Origin: Bacteroidota bacterium
GTDB taxonomy: Bacteria > Bacteroidota > Kryptoniia > Kryptoniales > JAKASW01
Reading direction: 5' to 3'
Assembly (NCBI GenBank): GCA_021785235.1
Contig: JAJYGB010000425.1
Coordinates: forward strand, 1-11,633
Length of the DNA: 11,633 bases
This document shows, one piece after another, positions 1 to 6,126 of this stretch (its first letter is position 1; every line of letters begins with the position of its first letter). Under the pieces are notes generated by a model that was not told the DNA's origin, ran no database searches, and saw nothing but the letters and a program-made list of their open reading frames with translations. The translations under genes and the position numbers were made by a program.

Positions 1-264
1 TCGTGGTCGTCGGCGGGCAAGATGGGATTCAAAGGTTCGAGGAAGAGCACTCCTTTTGCGGCTCAGTCCGCCGGAGAGGCTGCGGCAAAGGAAGCAGCAA
101 GCCTCGGTATGAAGAAGGTGGAAGTGCTCGTCAAGGGTCCGGGGTCGGGGCGCGAAGCCGCCATTAGATCGCTGCAAACCGGCGGACTCGAGATCACCAG
201 TATCCGTGACGTCACGCCGATTCCGCATAACGGCTGCAGGCCTCCAAAGAGACGCAGAGTTTAA
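1..264 (+). CDS. rpsK: 30S ribosomal protein S11 (5'-truncated by window edge)
   Basis: The reading frame is open from base 1 and gives 87 residues, beginning inside the conserved [20 protein letters not shown] block of S11. It continues through [19 protein letters not shown] and ends in the family's signature C-terminus, [20 protein letters not shown]. The ATG at 22 is internal: it is the Met of GKMGFKG, not the true start, so roughly the first third of the protein lies outside the window. S11 sits on the platform of the small ribosomal subunit, where it helps shape the mRNA exit site next to the Shine-Dalgarno helix. The next gene, rpsD, follows after 22 nt, in the usual bacterial alpha-operon order. 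Nothing is unusual in the visible part. Confidence 0.97.
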   Translation, partial: SWSSAGKMGFKGSRKSTPFAAQSAGEAAAKEAASLGMKKVEVLVKGPGSGREAAIRSLQTGGLEITSIRDVTPIPHNGCRPPKRRRV

Positions 265-286
265 TAAAAATTTTTCGGAGTAGTAA

Positions 287-919
287 ATGGGAAGATATGT
301 AGAACCGAGTTGCAGACTGTGTAGAAGAGAAAGGCAGAAACTGTTCCTGAAGGGAGTCAAGTGCTACACTGACAAGTGCCCGCTGGAGAAGCGGAATTAC
401 CCTCCGGGCCAGCATGGTCTCCGCAGGCGCCAGAAAGTCAGCGAGTACGGAGTGCAGCTCCGCGAGAAACAGAAGGTTAAAAGGATGTACGGCATCTACG
501 AGCGGCAGTTCAGGAATTATTTCGAGATGGCCACTCACCAGAAGGGAAGGACAGGCGAAAACCTTCTCAGGCTTCTCGAACGCAGGCTGGACAATATTCT
601 TTACAGGCTTGGGTTCGCCCCCTCAAGAAAGGGTGCGCGCCAGCTCGTTCTCCACGGTCATTTTCTTGTCAATGGCAGGCAGGTGGATGTAGCTTCGTAT
701 CTCGTGAAAGCCGGAGATGTGATTAAGGTTGCCGAGGGGAGTAATCAGCTCGATGCGATACACTCTTCCCTCAAGAGGATAAAAGATGGAATGCTGCCGT
801 CATATCTGCAGCTTGACAAGGCGCAGTTGACCGGCACGTTCCTGCAAGTTCCGGAACGCTCGGAAATACCACTGCCGGATGTGAATGAACAACTCATCGT
901 CGAGTTGTACTCGAAGTAA
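287..919 (+). CDS. rpsD: 30S ribosomal protein S4, zinc-binding (C+) form
   Basis: This 210-residue protein has the full S4 layout. The N-terminal region carries four cysteines (C9, C12, C26, C31) in a CxxC...CxxxxC pattern, the zinc-binding C+ variant. It is followed by NYPPGQHG (38-44 region) and the [14 protein letters not shown] segment typical of S4. The S4 RNA-binding domain spans about 100-165 ([20 protein letters not shown] and following). S4 nucleates assembly of the 30S 5' domain and belongs to the decoding fidelity centre; in several bacteria it also represses its own operon. The start at 287 is supported by a GGAG about 8 nt upstream and by the typical MGRY N-terminus. C+ and C- paralogs coexist in some genomes; only this copy is visible here. 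Confidence 0.98.
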   Translation: MGRYVEPSCRLCRRERQKLFLKGVKCYTDKCPLEKRNYPPGQHGLRRRQKVSEYGVQLREKQKVKRMYGIYERQFRNYFEMATHQKGRTGENLLRLLERRLDNILYRLGFAPSRKGARQLVLHGHFLVNGRQVDVASYLVKAGDVIKVAEGSNQLDAIHSSLKRIKDGMLPSYLQLDKAQLTGTFLQVPERSEIPLPDVNEQLIVELYSK

Positions 920-921
920 TG

Positions 922-973
922 TTCGGCGGCCGCGAAAGTAAGCGTTTGCCGAATGGATCCCGGAAAGTCGGGA
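922..973 (+). promoter_or_regulatory. Two small hairpins in the rpsD-rpoA spacer
   Basis: The 90-nt spacer (920-1009) is much longer than the 22- and 15-nt gaps elsewhere in this operon. It can form two RNA hairpins: TTCGGC (922-927) pairing with GCCGAA (948-953), and TCCCG (958-962) pairing with CGGGA (969-973) around a 6-nt loop. No U-tract follows, so a terminator is unlikely. The rpoA Shine-Dalgarno (GAGGTG) lies downstream and outside both stems. A processing site, an S4-responsive element or a device that tunes rpoA translation are all possible, but none is demonstrated. Confidence 0.3.
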
Positions 974-1009
974 CGAGTAATTGAGAAATTTAATTGAGGT
1001 GAAAATCTA

Positions 1010-1999
1010 ATGAGCGCTGTGAAATTGCAAATGCCAGAAATAATAGTCCTGGATCAGTCTAGTTATAGCAATAATTTCGGCCGATTCATTGTGGAACCGC
1101 TCGAACGCGGCTACGCCACAACGCTGGGTAATTCATTCAGGAGAGTCCTCCTGTCGTCTATTCCCGGATGGGCCTTCACCCACTTCAGGATTCCCGGCGC
1201 CCTGCATGAATTTTCCACTATCAAAGGGATGTCGGAGGACCTTGTCGATTTCACTCTGAATCTCAAGGGAGTCCGCATAAAGCTTATAGATAAAAAGATC
1301 AATAAGATAAGCCTGAAGCTGAAGGGACCGATGGAGTTCACGGCTGATGAAATTCAGCGACAGTACCCCCAGATAGAAGTCCTTAGCCCCGAACATCACA
1401 TCGCAACCCTGAGCGATTCCAGGGAAATCGAGGTGGAATTGCGAATTGGCCGCGGCAAGGGATATGAGCCGGCTGAAGATCACAAGCTCGCCGAGGCTCC
1501 TGAGGATCTGGTGTCGGTGGACGCGTTGTTCTCACCGATCAGAAACGTCAGGTTCTTCGTCCAGCCGACCGGAGTCGGAGAGAAGACTACTCTCGAGAAG
1601 CTGACACTGGAAGTGGAAACTGACGGTTCGATTACTCCTGAGGACGCGGTTACGACCGCGGCGAAAATGCTGCAGGACCACATCCAGCTTTTCCTCAACC
1701 TCGGAATCCACCAGGAAGCGTCCGAAGAGGGGTCAGCCCAGGAGGAAGAGGCGGCGCGCGTGAGAAAGCTTTTGAAAATGTCAGTTGATGAACTCGAACT
1801 CTCGGTTCGTGCTCACAACTGCCTCAAGGCTGCGAACATCCACACGATCTCCGAGTTGGTCAACAAGGACGAGGCAGAACTTCTCCGGTTCAGAAATTTC
1901 GGACGCAAGTCCCTGGCGGAACTGGCGGAGAAGATCGGGAGCATGGGCTTGAATTTCGGAATGGACGTCAGCAAATATTTGAAAGACGACAACGAGTAA
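1010..1999 (+). CDS. rpoA: DNA-directed RNA polymerase subunit alpha
   Basis: This 329-residue protein has both alpha domains. The N-terminal assembly domain (about 1-235) includes the FGRFIVEPLERGYATTLGNS block and LRRVLLSS-like dimerisation helix (here SFRRVLLSSIPGWA). An acidic linker (about 236-255, SEEGSAQEEE) leads to the C-terminal DNA- and activator-binding domain (about 258-322). That domain contains VRAHNCLKAANIHTISELV, where R267 matches the UP-element-binding Arg265 of E. coli, and RNFGRKSLAELAEKIGSMGL. Two alpha subunits seed assembly of beta and beta' and contact promoter upstream DNA. The start has a GAGGTG Shine-Dalgarno 8 nt upstream. It lies between rpsD and rplQ, as in most bacteria. 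Length and motifs are normal. Confidence 0.98.
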   Translation: MSAVKLQMPEIIVLDQSSYSNNFGRFIVEPLERGYATTLGNSFRRVLLSSIPGWAFTHFRIPGALHEFSTIKGMSEDLVDFTLNLKGVRIKLIDKKINKISLKLKGPMEFTADEIQRQYPQIEVLSPEHHIATLSDSREIEVELRIGRGKGYEPAEDHKLAEAPEDLVSVDALFSPIRNVRFFVQPTGVGEKTTLEKLTLEVETDGSITPEDAVTTAAKMLQDHIQLFLNLGIHQEASEEGSAQEEEAARVRKLLKMSVDELELSVRAHNCLKAANIHTISELVNKDEAELLRFRNFGRKSLAELAEKIGSMGLNFGMDVSKYLKDDNE

Positions 2000-2014
2000 T
2001 CGGAGTTTTTAATA

Positions 2015-2479
2015 ATGAGACACCTGAATTCGGGAAGAAAATTAAAGAGAACGGCTCCCCATCGCAAAGCTCTGATGGAGTCTTTGGCAACGAGCCTCAT
2101 TCTATACAAACAAGTCAGAACGACGCTCGCGAAAGCGAAAGAGACACGCATGTTCATCGAACCTTTGATCACCAAGGCGAAGAAGGATAGCGTGCCGGCT
2201 CGCAGGCATGTCTCGCGCTTCATAAAGAACAGGGAGGCGCTAACTATACTGTTTTCTGAAGTCGCCCCCAAGGCGCAGGACAGACCGGGTGGGTACACCA
2301 GAGTCATAAAACTCGGTCAGCGGCACGGTGACGGCGGTGAAGTTGCCATTATTGAACTTGTTGACTTCAACGCAGCCGACGAAGCCGAGAAGCGTCGCAA
2401 GCCCTCGAAAGAGAAAGAAGCGGTTCCCGAGAAAGAAGAAAAGAAAGAAGCCAAGGCAGAGTCGGCCCCGGCTCAGTAG
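2015..2479 (+). CDS. rplQ: 50S ribosomal protein L17 with charged C-terminal tail
   Basis: This 154-residue protein starts with the L17 signature MRHLNSGRKLKRTAPHRKAL, continues with NLxTSLI-like ATSLILYKQVRTTLAKAKE, and ends its core in PGGYTRVIKLGQRHGDGGEV and AIIELVDFN (to about 119). The core matches the usual ~116-120 residues. The last ~35 residues (120-154) are an extra K/E/A-rich tail, probably disordered, as seen in L17 of Bacteroidota and relatives. L17 sits near the peptide exit tunnel of the 50S subunit. The gene follows rpoA by 15 nt, with CGGAG about 10 nt before the ATG. It is the last gene of the alpha operon; the next gene is 178 nt away. Confidence 0.97.
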   Translation: MRHLNSGRKLKRTAPHRKALMESLATSLILYKQVRTTLAKAKETRMFIEPLITKAKKDSVPARRHVSRFIKNREALTILFSEVAPKAQDRPGGYTRVIKLGQRHGDGGEVAIIELVDFNAADEAEKRRKPSKEKEAVPEKEEKKEAKAESAPAQ

Positions 2480-2522
2480 TCGTTCGCATCTCAGAATCCC
2501 GCAATTATACATCTCATCGATA

Positions 2523-2574
2523 GCTCCCTCGAACGGATCAAAATCCCGTCGCGAAGGGAGCCATGTCGGTTTTT
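2523..2574 (+). terminator. Possible terminator after rplQ
   Basis: GCTCCCT (2523-2529) pairs with AGGGAGC (2555-2561). Inside it, CG/CG pairs past a bulged A, and ACGGAT (2533-2538) pairs with AT-C-CCGT (2543-2549), with one bulged C and a CAAA loop. Together these make a long imperfect hairpin. A run of five T (2570-2574) follows only after 8 nt, so this is a poor fit to a classic intrinsic terminator. Its position, 44 nt after rplQ and before engB, supports an operon-end role. Confidence 0.38.
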
Positions 2575-2593
2575 GCGGTCCCCATCAGATGAA

Positions 2594-2624
2594 TTGAGAT
2601 TAACATTCGTTTTTGTTAACTTTA
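2594..2624 (+). promoter_or_regulatory. Candidate engB promoter (TTG-N20-TAnnTTT)
   Basis: TTGAGA (2594-2599) is followed after 17 nt by TAACTTTA (2617-2624). This is a weak match to the E. coli sigma-70 -10 box but fits the Bacteroidota-type TTG-N20-TAnnTTT pattern. The predicted transcript start would be near 2629, about 30 nt before the engB ATG at 2658. An imperfect inverted repeat, TTAACA (2600-2605) / TGTTAA (2614-2619), fills the spacer. The site rests on pattern matching in AT-rich DNA. Confidence 0.35.
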
Positions 2625-2657
2625 ACCGTGGAATTAATTTAACGGGGATATGACCGT

Positions 2658-3254
2658 ATGAAGATCGAAGCAGCGAAATTTGTCACGAGTGCTGTGGATT
2701 TTTCGCAAGTTCCTGATACCGACTTGCCGGAAGTGGCTTTTATAGGACGATCGAACGTCGGTAAGTCGTCGCTCATCAACAAGCTCTGTAACAAGAAAAA
2801 CCTTGCGCAGGCTAGTTCTACCCCCGGAAAGACCAGGTCTCTGAATTTTTTCCTGATTAACGACGAACATTATTTTGTGGACCTCCCGGGGTATGGCTAC
2901 GCCATCGCACCCGAGCACATGAAATCCAGTTGGGCAAAACTCGTGGAGACCTACCTTCAGGAGAGGAAACAGCTTAAGCTCGTCATCCAAATCCTCGATG
3001 CCCGTCATGAGCCCATGGAGCTCGACAAGATCATGATTGGCTGGCTGGAGTTCTACAAAATCCCGTATGTCATCGTAATGACCAAGGCGGATAAGCTCTC
3101 TCAGAACAAGATGAACACTCATATGGCGCGCGCGAAGGCGCAGCTCCCCAATCTGAAGTACTGCCAATCCTTCCTGCCGTTCTCGGCGATATCAGGCCAG
3201 GGTCGACCCGAGCTTGTAAAGCTTGTCGACGATTTTACCCAGGCTAAAGACTAA
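2658..3254 (+). CDS. engB: Ribosome biogenesis GTP-binding protein EngB (YsxC/YihA)
   Basis: This 198-residue TRAFAC-class GTPase has all its motifs in order: G1 GRSNVGKS (30-37), the EngB-typical SSTPGKTRSLNFF with G2 Thr at about 55, G3 DLPGYGYA (75-82), G4 TKAD (142-145) and G5 SAISG (176-180). The length matches single-domain EngB (about 190-210). EngB is a cytoplasmic GTPase required for late assembly of the large ribosomal subunit, where it acts near the L6/L36 region, and it is essential in many bacteria. The start at 2658 has GGGG 10 nt upstream. A different-frame ATG at 2650 opens only a three-codon ORF. The gene probably forms its own short unit: a candidate promoter lies before it and a strong hairpin after it. 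Its nearness to ribosomal genes fits its role. Confidence 0.96.
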   Translation: MKIEAAKFVTSAVDFSQVPDTDLPEVAFIGRSNVGKSSLINKLCNKKNLAQASSTPGKTRSLNFFLINDEHYFVDLPGYGYAIAPEHMKSSWAKLVETYLQERKQLKLVIQILDARHEPMELDKIMIGWLEFYKIPYVIVMTKADKLSQNKMNTHMARAKAQLPNLKYCQSFLPFSAISGQGRPELVKLVDDFTQAKD

Positions 3255-3277
3255 TCACCCCGACCCGGAAATTTGCA

Positions 3278-3323
3278 ATGCAGGCAAGACTATTGTCCTG
3301 CCTGCATCCTGTTTCCTTCCTTT
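3278..3323. terminator. Bidirectional terminator between engB and the cyd-like genes
   Basis: ATGCAGGCA (3278-3286) pairs perfectly with TGCCTGCAT (3299-3307). After one mismatch (A3287/C3298), GAC (3288-3290) pairs with GTC (3295-3297) around a TATT loop. This 12-bp stem lies in the 67-nt gap between two convergent genes. The + strand continues into a T-rich stretch (GTTTCCTTCCTTT, 3311-3323); the minus strand continues with TTGCAAATTT. The U-tracts are interrupted, but position and stem strength fit a shared terminator. Confidence 0.65.
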
Positions 3324-4458
3324 AGGAAGCCTTCGCGGCTTGCTTCTCGACCGCGGCTATCTTCGCTATCATCCATCCCACTACCGCGAGCCCGATCACG
3401 AACAATATCAGGAACGAGATCATGGGGCTCCACTGAGTGTTGACGGGAAGTTTGGAGACATCTTCATATCTGAATATTTCCACGTTCTGCACCCACTGCC
3501 TGCTGATGGCGTTTAGGCTAAGGACGACAACCTGAAGAATCGACGCGAGAATTATCGCTCCTTTTTTCAGCCCCTTCCTCTGTGTGAACAATACGGTAAA
3601 GACGAAACCTGGTGACACGGCAGTAAGACCGAATAAAAAATACACTAGGGGATGGCCGCCGACCTCACTGAGAGTCGATTTCTCCAGCGCCCCGAAAATA
3701 TACCAGCTTCCCATCGCGGCAAACCAAACGAGGCCGACCGCGTACAGGAGGAAGGAGAACCTTCCCGCCCATCTCTTATACTCGTCCGAAGTGTCGCGCC
3801 TTTTGAAGAACACCGCGTCGAAAGCGATGAACACTGCGGTCGTTGTTATCGCAAGCCCGAACATCATCAGCCATCTGGGTATGAGTGTCGGGTCCGCGGT
3901 GTTCAGCCCCGTCCCGGGAACGGCGCCGCCTACGTTTGTCCGGTTGAAAATGTGAATCCAGTCGTTCACGTTTGCCATCATACTGAAATTATTCGCGAAC
4001 AAAAAGCCGATGAATATGAATGCGATGGAACTGACCCAGGCGGAAGCCAGCGCGAATTTCGTGCTCTTATTGTTCTTGACGCTGAGGGAGTAAACGTACA
4101 CTCCGTAATACGCGAATATGAGAATCACGATGACGCTGAACCACGCATGCGCCATGAGTATTCCCGCCGGGTAGTAGAATTGATAGTAACCCACCTGGGT
4201 AAACAGGAGCGGGACTATTCCGAGGTTGACACCCAACGCAACGATGACGGGCATGGTCCGCGAAAGGCGGTGAGCGAGCTCAAGCGAATGGTTCTTCCCG
4301 AACGTCGCAAATATTGCGACAAGTATCATCCCGGCGTACCAGATATTCATCGGGATCATGTGAAGAACGAACCCGAGCACTTTGAAAAACGTGATAAACC
4401 AGAAAGGCGCCGGGTTGCCGAGCGGTGAAACGGGTCCGATCAAGTCCTGGGGGTTCAT
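3322..4458 (-). CDS. CydA-superfamily paralog, second subunit of a cytochrome bd-like oxidase
   Basis: This 378-residue polytopic membrane protein has about nine hydrophobic helices (roughly 20-50, 67-88, 98-125, 135-157, 194-217, 232-255, 269-291, 300-317, 344-368). It is not a canonical CydB. It echoes CydA instead: a His in helix 1 (H33), FANNFSMM after helix 4 (CydA: VANGWMQNP), DPTLIPRW at the start of helix 5 and SRQW (319-322) after helix 8 (CydA: GRQPW). The same P-x-x-I-x-R pattern occurs in its partner (P179/R184 there; P190/R195 here), so the two subunits look like paralogs. It lacks the helix-3 Glu pair of CydA and has H104 there instead, so it may not house the O2 site. Its ATG overlaps the partner's stop by 4 nt (ATGA), with GGAGG 7 nt upstream, so translation is coupled. 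Automatic annotation would probably call it hypothetical. Confidence 0.75.
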   Translation of the reverse strand: MNPQDLIGPVSPLGNPAPFWFITFFKVLGFVLHMIPMNIWYAGMILVAIFATFGKNHSLELAHRLSRTMPVIVALGVNLGIVPLLFTQVGYYQFYYPAGILMAHAWFSVIVILIFAYYGVYVYSLSVKNNKSTKFALASAWVSSIAFIFIGFLFANNFSMMANVNDWIHIFNRTNVGGAVPGTGLNTADPTLIPRWLMMFGLAITTTAVFIAFDAVFFKRRDTSDEYKRWAGRFSFLLYAVGLVWFAAMGSWYIFGALEKSTLSEVGGHPLVYFLFGLTAVSPGFVFTVLFTQRKGLKKGAIILASILQVVVLSLNAISRQWVQNVEIFRYEDVSKLPVNTQWSPMISFLILFVIGLAVVGWMIAKIAAVEKQAAKAS

Positions 4459-5891
4459 TTGGATGCCTCCTCTCTCATTGTCCTGTCCGCGAGCTGTTTG
4501 AAAGGCGATTTGCCAACATTCCCGCCGAATTTCATGCCGGCAGGGCTGGGTTCAGCCAGGGACGCAAGGTATTCTGTGAGCATCGTTGCCTCAGCCTGGG
4601 TCCCGCACCACGGCGGCATGAAAAAGTGTGCTTTGTCGAGGTGGGTGACCACAGTGTGGATCATATCTTTACTCCACCCCCGTGTGAGCTCGGCAACACC
4701 CGAGAAGCCGCTTACTGAGTGGCAATCGTTGCAGTGGTACTGGAAAAGCACCTGACCCACATTTTTCTGTTCATCCAACGGGAGCTGCAGAAGTTTGGCG
4801 TCTTCGATGTTCCCGTCGGCCCCGATGACCTGCGGGTAATGAGCCTTCATAAATGCCTTTGTCCAGGTGCCGCCGTTCAGGTATCCGGTTGCCTGCAGCC
4901 TCGGTATCTCCTGCACAAGTACGTTGTTGCCCGTGACATAGTTATAGATTATATAGGGTTTCCGCACGCCTTCGCGTATGAACTCCCCCGTGCCGGTGGC
5001 GGCGATTCCGAGAAGAAAATACAGAATTGCGAACCCCGGATTGATCCAGCCGGGATTCCGGTATGGACCGAAGAAGAGCATAAAAAAGACGACCGCTGAT
5101 GAGGCGAAAACCAAAATCGACAGGATGTTCAGTGCACTTGCACCGGCGAGTGCCGCCTTTGCGCTCTCGGGTATGTTTATGTACCACCACGCTCCACCGA
5201 TGGTTACCAGGGCAGCTCCGGCCATCGCCCACTTCGAGGTTCTATTCTCCACCAGGGCGCGAAGCTGGCTATCGTTCTTGAGCTTGAACGCTGCGTGGAG
5301 ATAAATGTAGAGCGAAGCCAGCAGAAGAGAAGCGCCTGACCGTGCGATAATCTGCGGAAATGTTTGTGGGTTGAAGAACGCTGCCCACATCCCCTTGTCG
5401 GGAGTCCAATTGCCGATGTCGAGCTGGAAAGCGGTAATCCCCGTGATCAATACAAGGCTGATGTAAGCTGCGACGGCATATATCCAGCCGATCATCTTGT
5501 GTGTCTTAACGTCGAGCCGCCCCCAGTAGTAGTGGAAGATGAAGGCAGAGACTACCTCGAGCACGAAGAACACGTACTCCATGGCCCAACCGAACACGAA
5601 GATGTGTATCAGCGATTCGGTTGCGAGGGGCGAGGCGAGCCCGATCGTCCACCAGATACCAACTCCTGTGATTGCTCCGAATACGACCGTGAGCAGAATG
5701 AAGAATAATGTGTGGGATTTAAGGTAATCAAGAAGGGATTTGTTATTTACTTTGTAGGCATAAGAGACTTCTCCGGCCAGCACGATGCCGCCGCCGACGG
5801 CATAGAGCGAAACGAAGACGTGGATCGTCGCGATCATGGCAATCAGCATCGGAGAAGTAAGGTTCGGAACGTACCACCATGGATAATGCAT
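4455..5891 (-). CDS. Cytochrome bd-like oxygen reductase large subunit with C-terminal cytochrome c domain
   Basis: This 478-residue protein has about eight membrane helices (12-38, 57-82, 92-120, 132-155, 178-203, 218-238, 253-273, 283-304) and then a soluble cytochrome c domain (about 372-445) with CNDCH (387-391) and a distal-ligand motif MPPW (M425). Superfamily features of CydA are visible: helix-1 H24 (E. coli H19), helix-3 E105 and E112 (E112 aligns with E107; E105 is one residue off E99), GRL at 124-126, and REGVRKPY at 306-313 (E. coli EYGRQPW, with E307/R310). The large periplasmic Q-loop of quinol oxidases is missing. R184 and S258 stand where the b558 ligands H186 and M393 would be. 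With the N-terminus periplasmic, as in CydA, eight helices place the heme c domain in the periplasm. I infer an oxidase that takes electrons from c-type carriers. The start is supported by GGAGG 5-6 nt upstream. Confidence 0.85.
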   Translation of the reverse strand: MHYPWWYVPNLTSPMLIAMIATIHVFVSLYAVGGGIVLAGEVSYAYKVNNKSLLDYLKSHTLFFILLTVVFGAITGVGIWWTIGLASPLATESLIHIFVFGWAMEYVFFVLEVVSAFIFHYYWGRLDVKTHKMIGWIYAVAAYISLVLITGITAFQLDIGNWTPDKGMWAAFFNPQTFPQIIARSGASLLLASLYIYLHAAFKLKNDSQLRALVENRTSKWAMAGAALVTIGGAWWYINIPESAKAALAGASALNILSILVFASSAVVFFMLFFGPYRNPGWINPGFAILYFLLGIAATGTGEFIREGVRKPYIIYNYVTGNNVLVQEIPRLQATGYLNGGTWTKAFMKAHYPQVIGADGNIEDAKLLQLPLDEQKNVGQVLFQYHCNDCHSVSGFSGVAELTRGWSKDMIHTVVTHLDKAHFFMPPWCGTQAEATMLTEYLASLAEPSPAGMKFGGNVGKSPFKQLADRTMREEASK

Positions 5892-5949
5892 TTAATCCTC
5901 CAGGGAGATTTTGGTTTATCATGTTAAGGAGCAGGGAAGGTAAGGGGAG

Positions 5950-6033
5950 CGGAGGGTGAGGGACTCGAACCCCCAAGCCCCAAAGGGCGCCGGTTTTCAA
6001 GACCGGTGCATTAGCCAATTCTGCCAACCCTCC
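5950..6033 (-). tRNA. tRNA-Ser (anticodon UGA)
   Basis: The minus strand folds into a complete 84-nt class II tRNA. The acceptor stem is GGAGGGT/ACCCTCC with discriminator G. The D arm (GCA/TGC) has GG in its loop, and the anticodon stem CCGGT/ACCGG carries the loop CTTGAAA, which gives anticodon UGA. A long variable arm (CGCCCTTTGGGGCTT) and a T arm with the TTCGAGT loop complete it. The long variable arm and G discriminator are serine identity features; UGA reads UCA and other UCN codons. The 3' CCA is not encoded (CTC follows), so it must be added by the CCA-adding enzyme. Only 58 nt separate it from the downstream oxidase gene on the same strand. Confidence 0.97.
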
Positions 6034-6046
6034 AGCTTGTGCAATT

Positions 6047-6075
6047 AATTTACATATTTACCGGCCGAGTTTCAA
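6047..6075 (-). promoter_or_regulatory. Promoter of the tRNA-Ser gene
   Basis: Read on the minus strand, TTGAAA (6075-6070) and TAAATT (6052-6047) are 17 nt apart. The -10 end lies 13 nt before the first tRNA base at 6033, so transcription would start about 7 nt upstream of the mature 5' end, a typical tRNA layout. The pair also fits TTG-N20-TAnnTT. No other promoter is evident between the tRNA and the oxidase genes, so this one may also drive them. Confidence 0.5.
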
Positions 6076-6079
6076 AGCA

Positions 6080-6111
6080 GCAAGCCGCGAAAGAACACCT
6101 TCGCGGCTTGC
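6080..6111 (-). terminator. Strong hairpin after the lipoprotein gene, probable terminator
   Basis: GCAAGCCGCGAA (6080-6091) and TTCGCGGCTTGC (6100-6111) form a perfect 12-bp stem with an 8-nt loop. It starts 15 nt past the stop codon of the minus-strand lipoprotein gene. The minus strand then reads TGCTTTGAAA, so the U-tract is poor and the element may act as a weak or factor-aided terminator or as a 3' end stabiliser. The -35 box of the tRNA promoter starts a few bases later. Confidence 0.5.
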
Positions 6112-6126
6112 CTCCTTCTTGATCTT

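Noticed and set aside
22..264. ATG at 22 as the true start of S11
   Set aside because: The frame is open and conserved (SWSSAGK) upstream to base 1, and this Met is internal to the conserved GKMGFKG motif.
961..975. Sequence resembling the GGAAAGTCCGGGC start of bacterial RNase P RNA
   Set aside because: Only a dozen bases are similar, the spacer is 90 nt long and none of the remaining RNase P RNA structure is present.
3330..3343. A 14-base match (CCTTCGCGGCTTGC) shared with 6098-6111
   Set aside because: One copy is inside the C-terminal coding end of the second oxidase subunit and the other in a hairpin. A single 14-mer match in a window this size is not unlikely by chance, and there is no longer repeat around it.
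3652..4428. Long + strand ORF (258 codons) opposite the second oxidase subunit
   Set aside because: The antisense frame is rich in charged residues with no recognisable motif, while the minus strand encodes a clear multi-helix membrane protein. It is a shadow of that gene.
3322..5891. Canonical quinol oxidase cydAB
   Set aside because: The Q-loop is absent, the b558 ligand positions are not conserved, a cytochrome c domain is fused, and the second subunit resembles CydA more than CydB.
5950..6033. tRNA-Ser gene as an integration (att) site for the oxidase genes
   Set aside because: No second copy of the tRNA 3' end, no integrase and no mobile-element gene is visible in the window.
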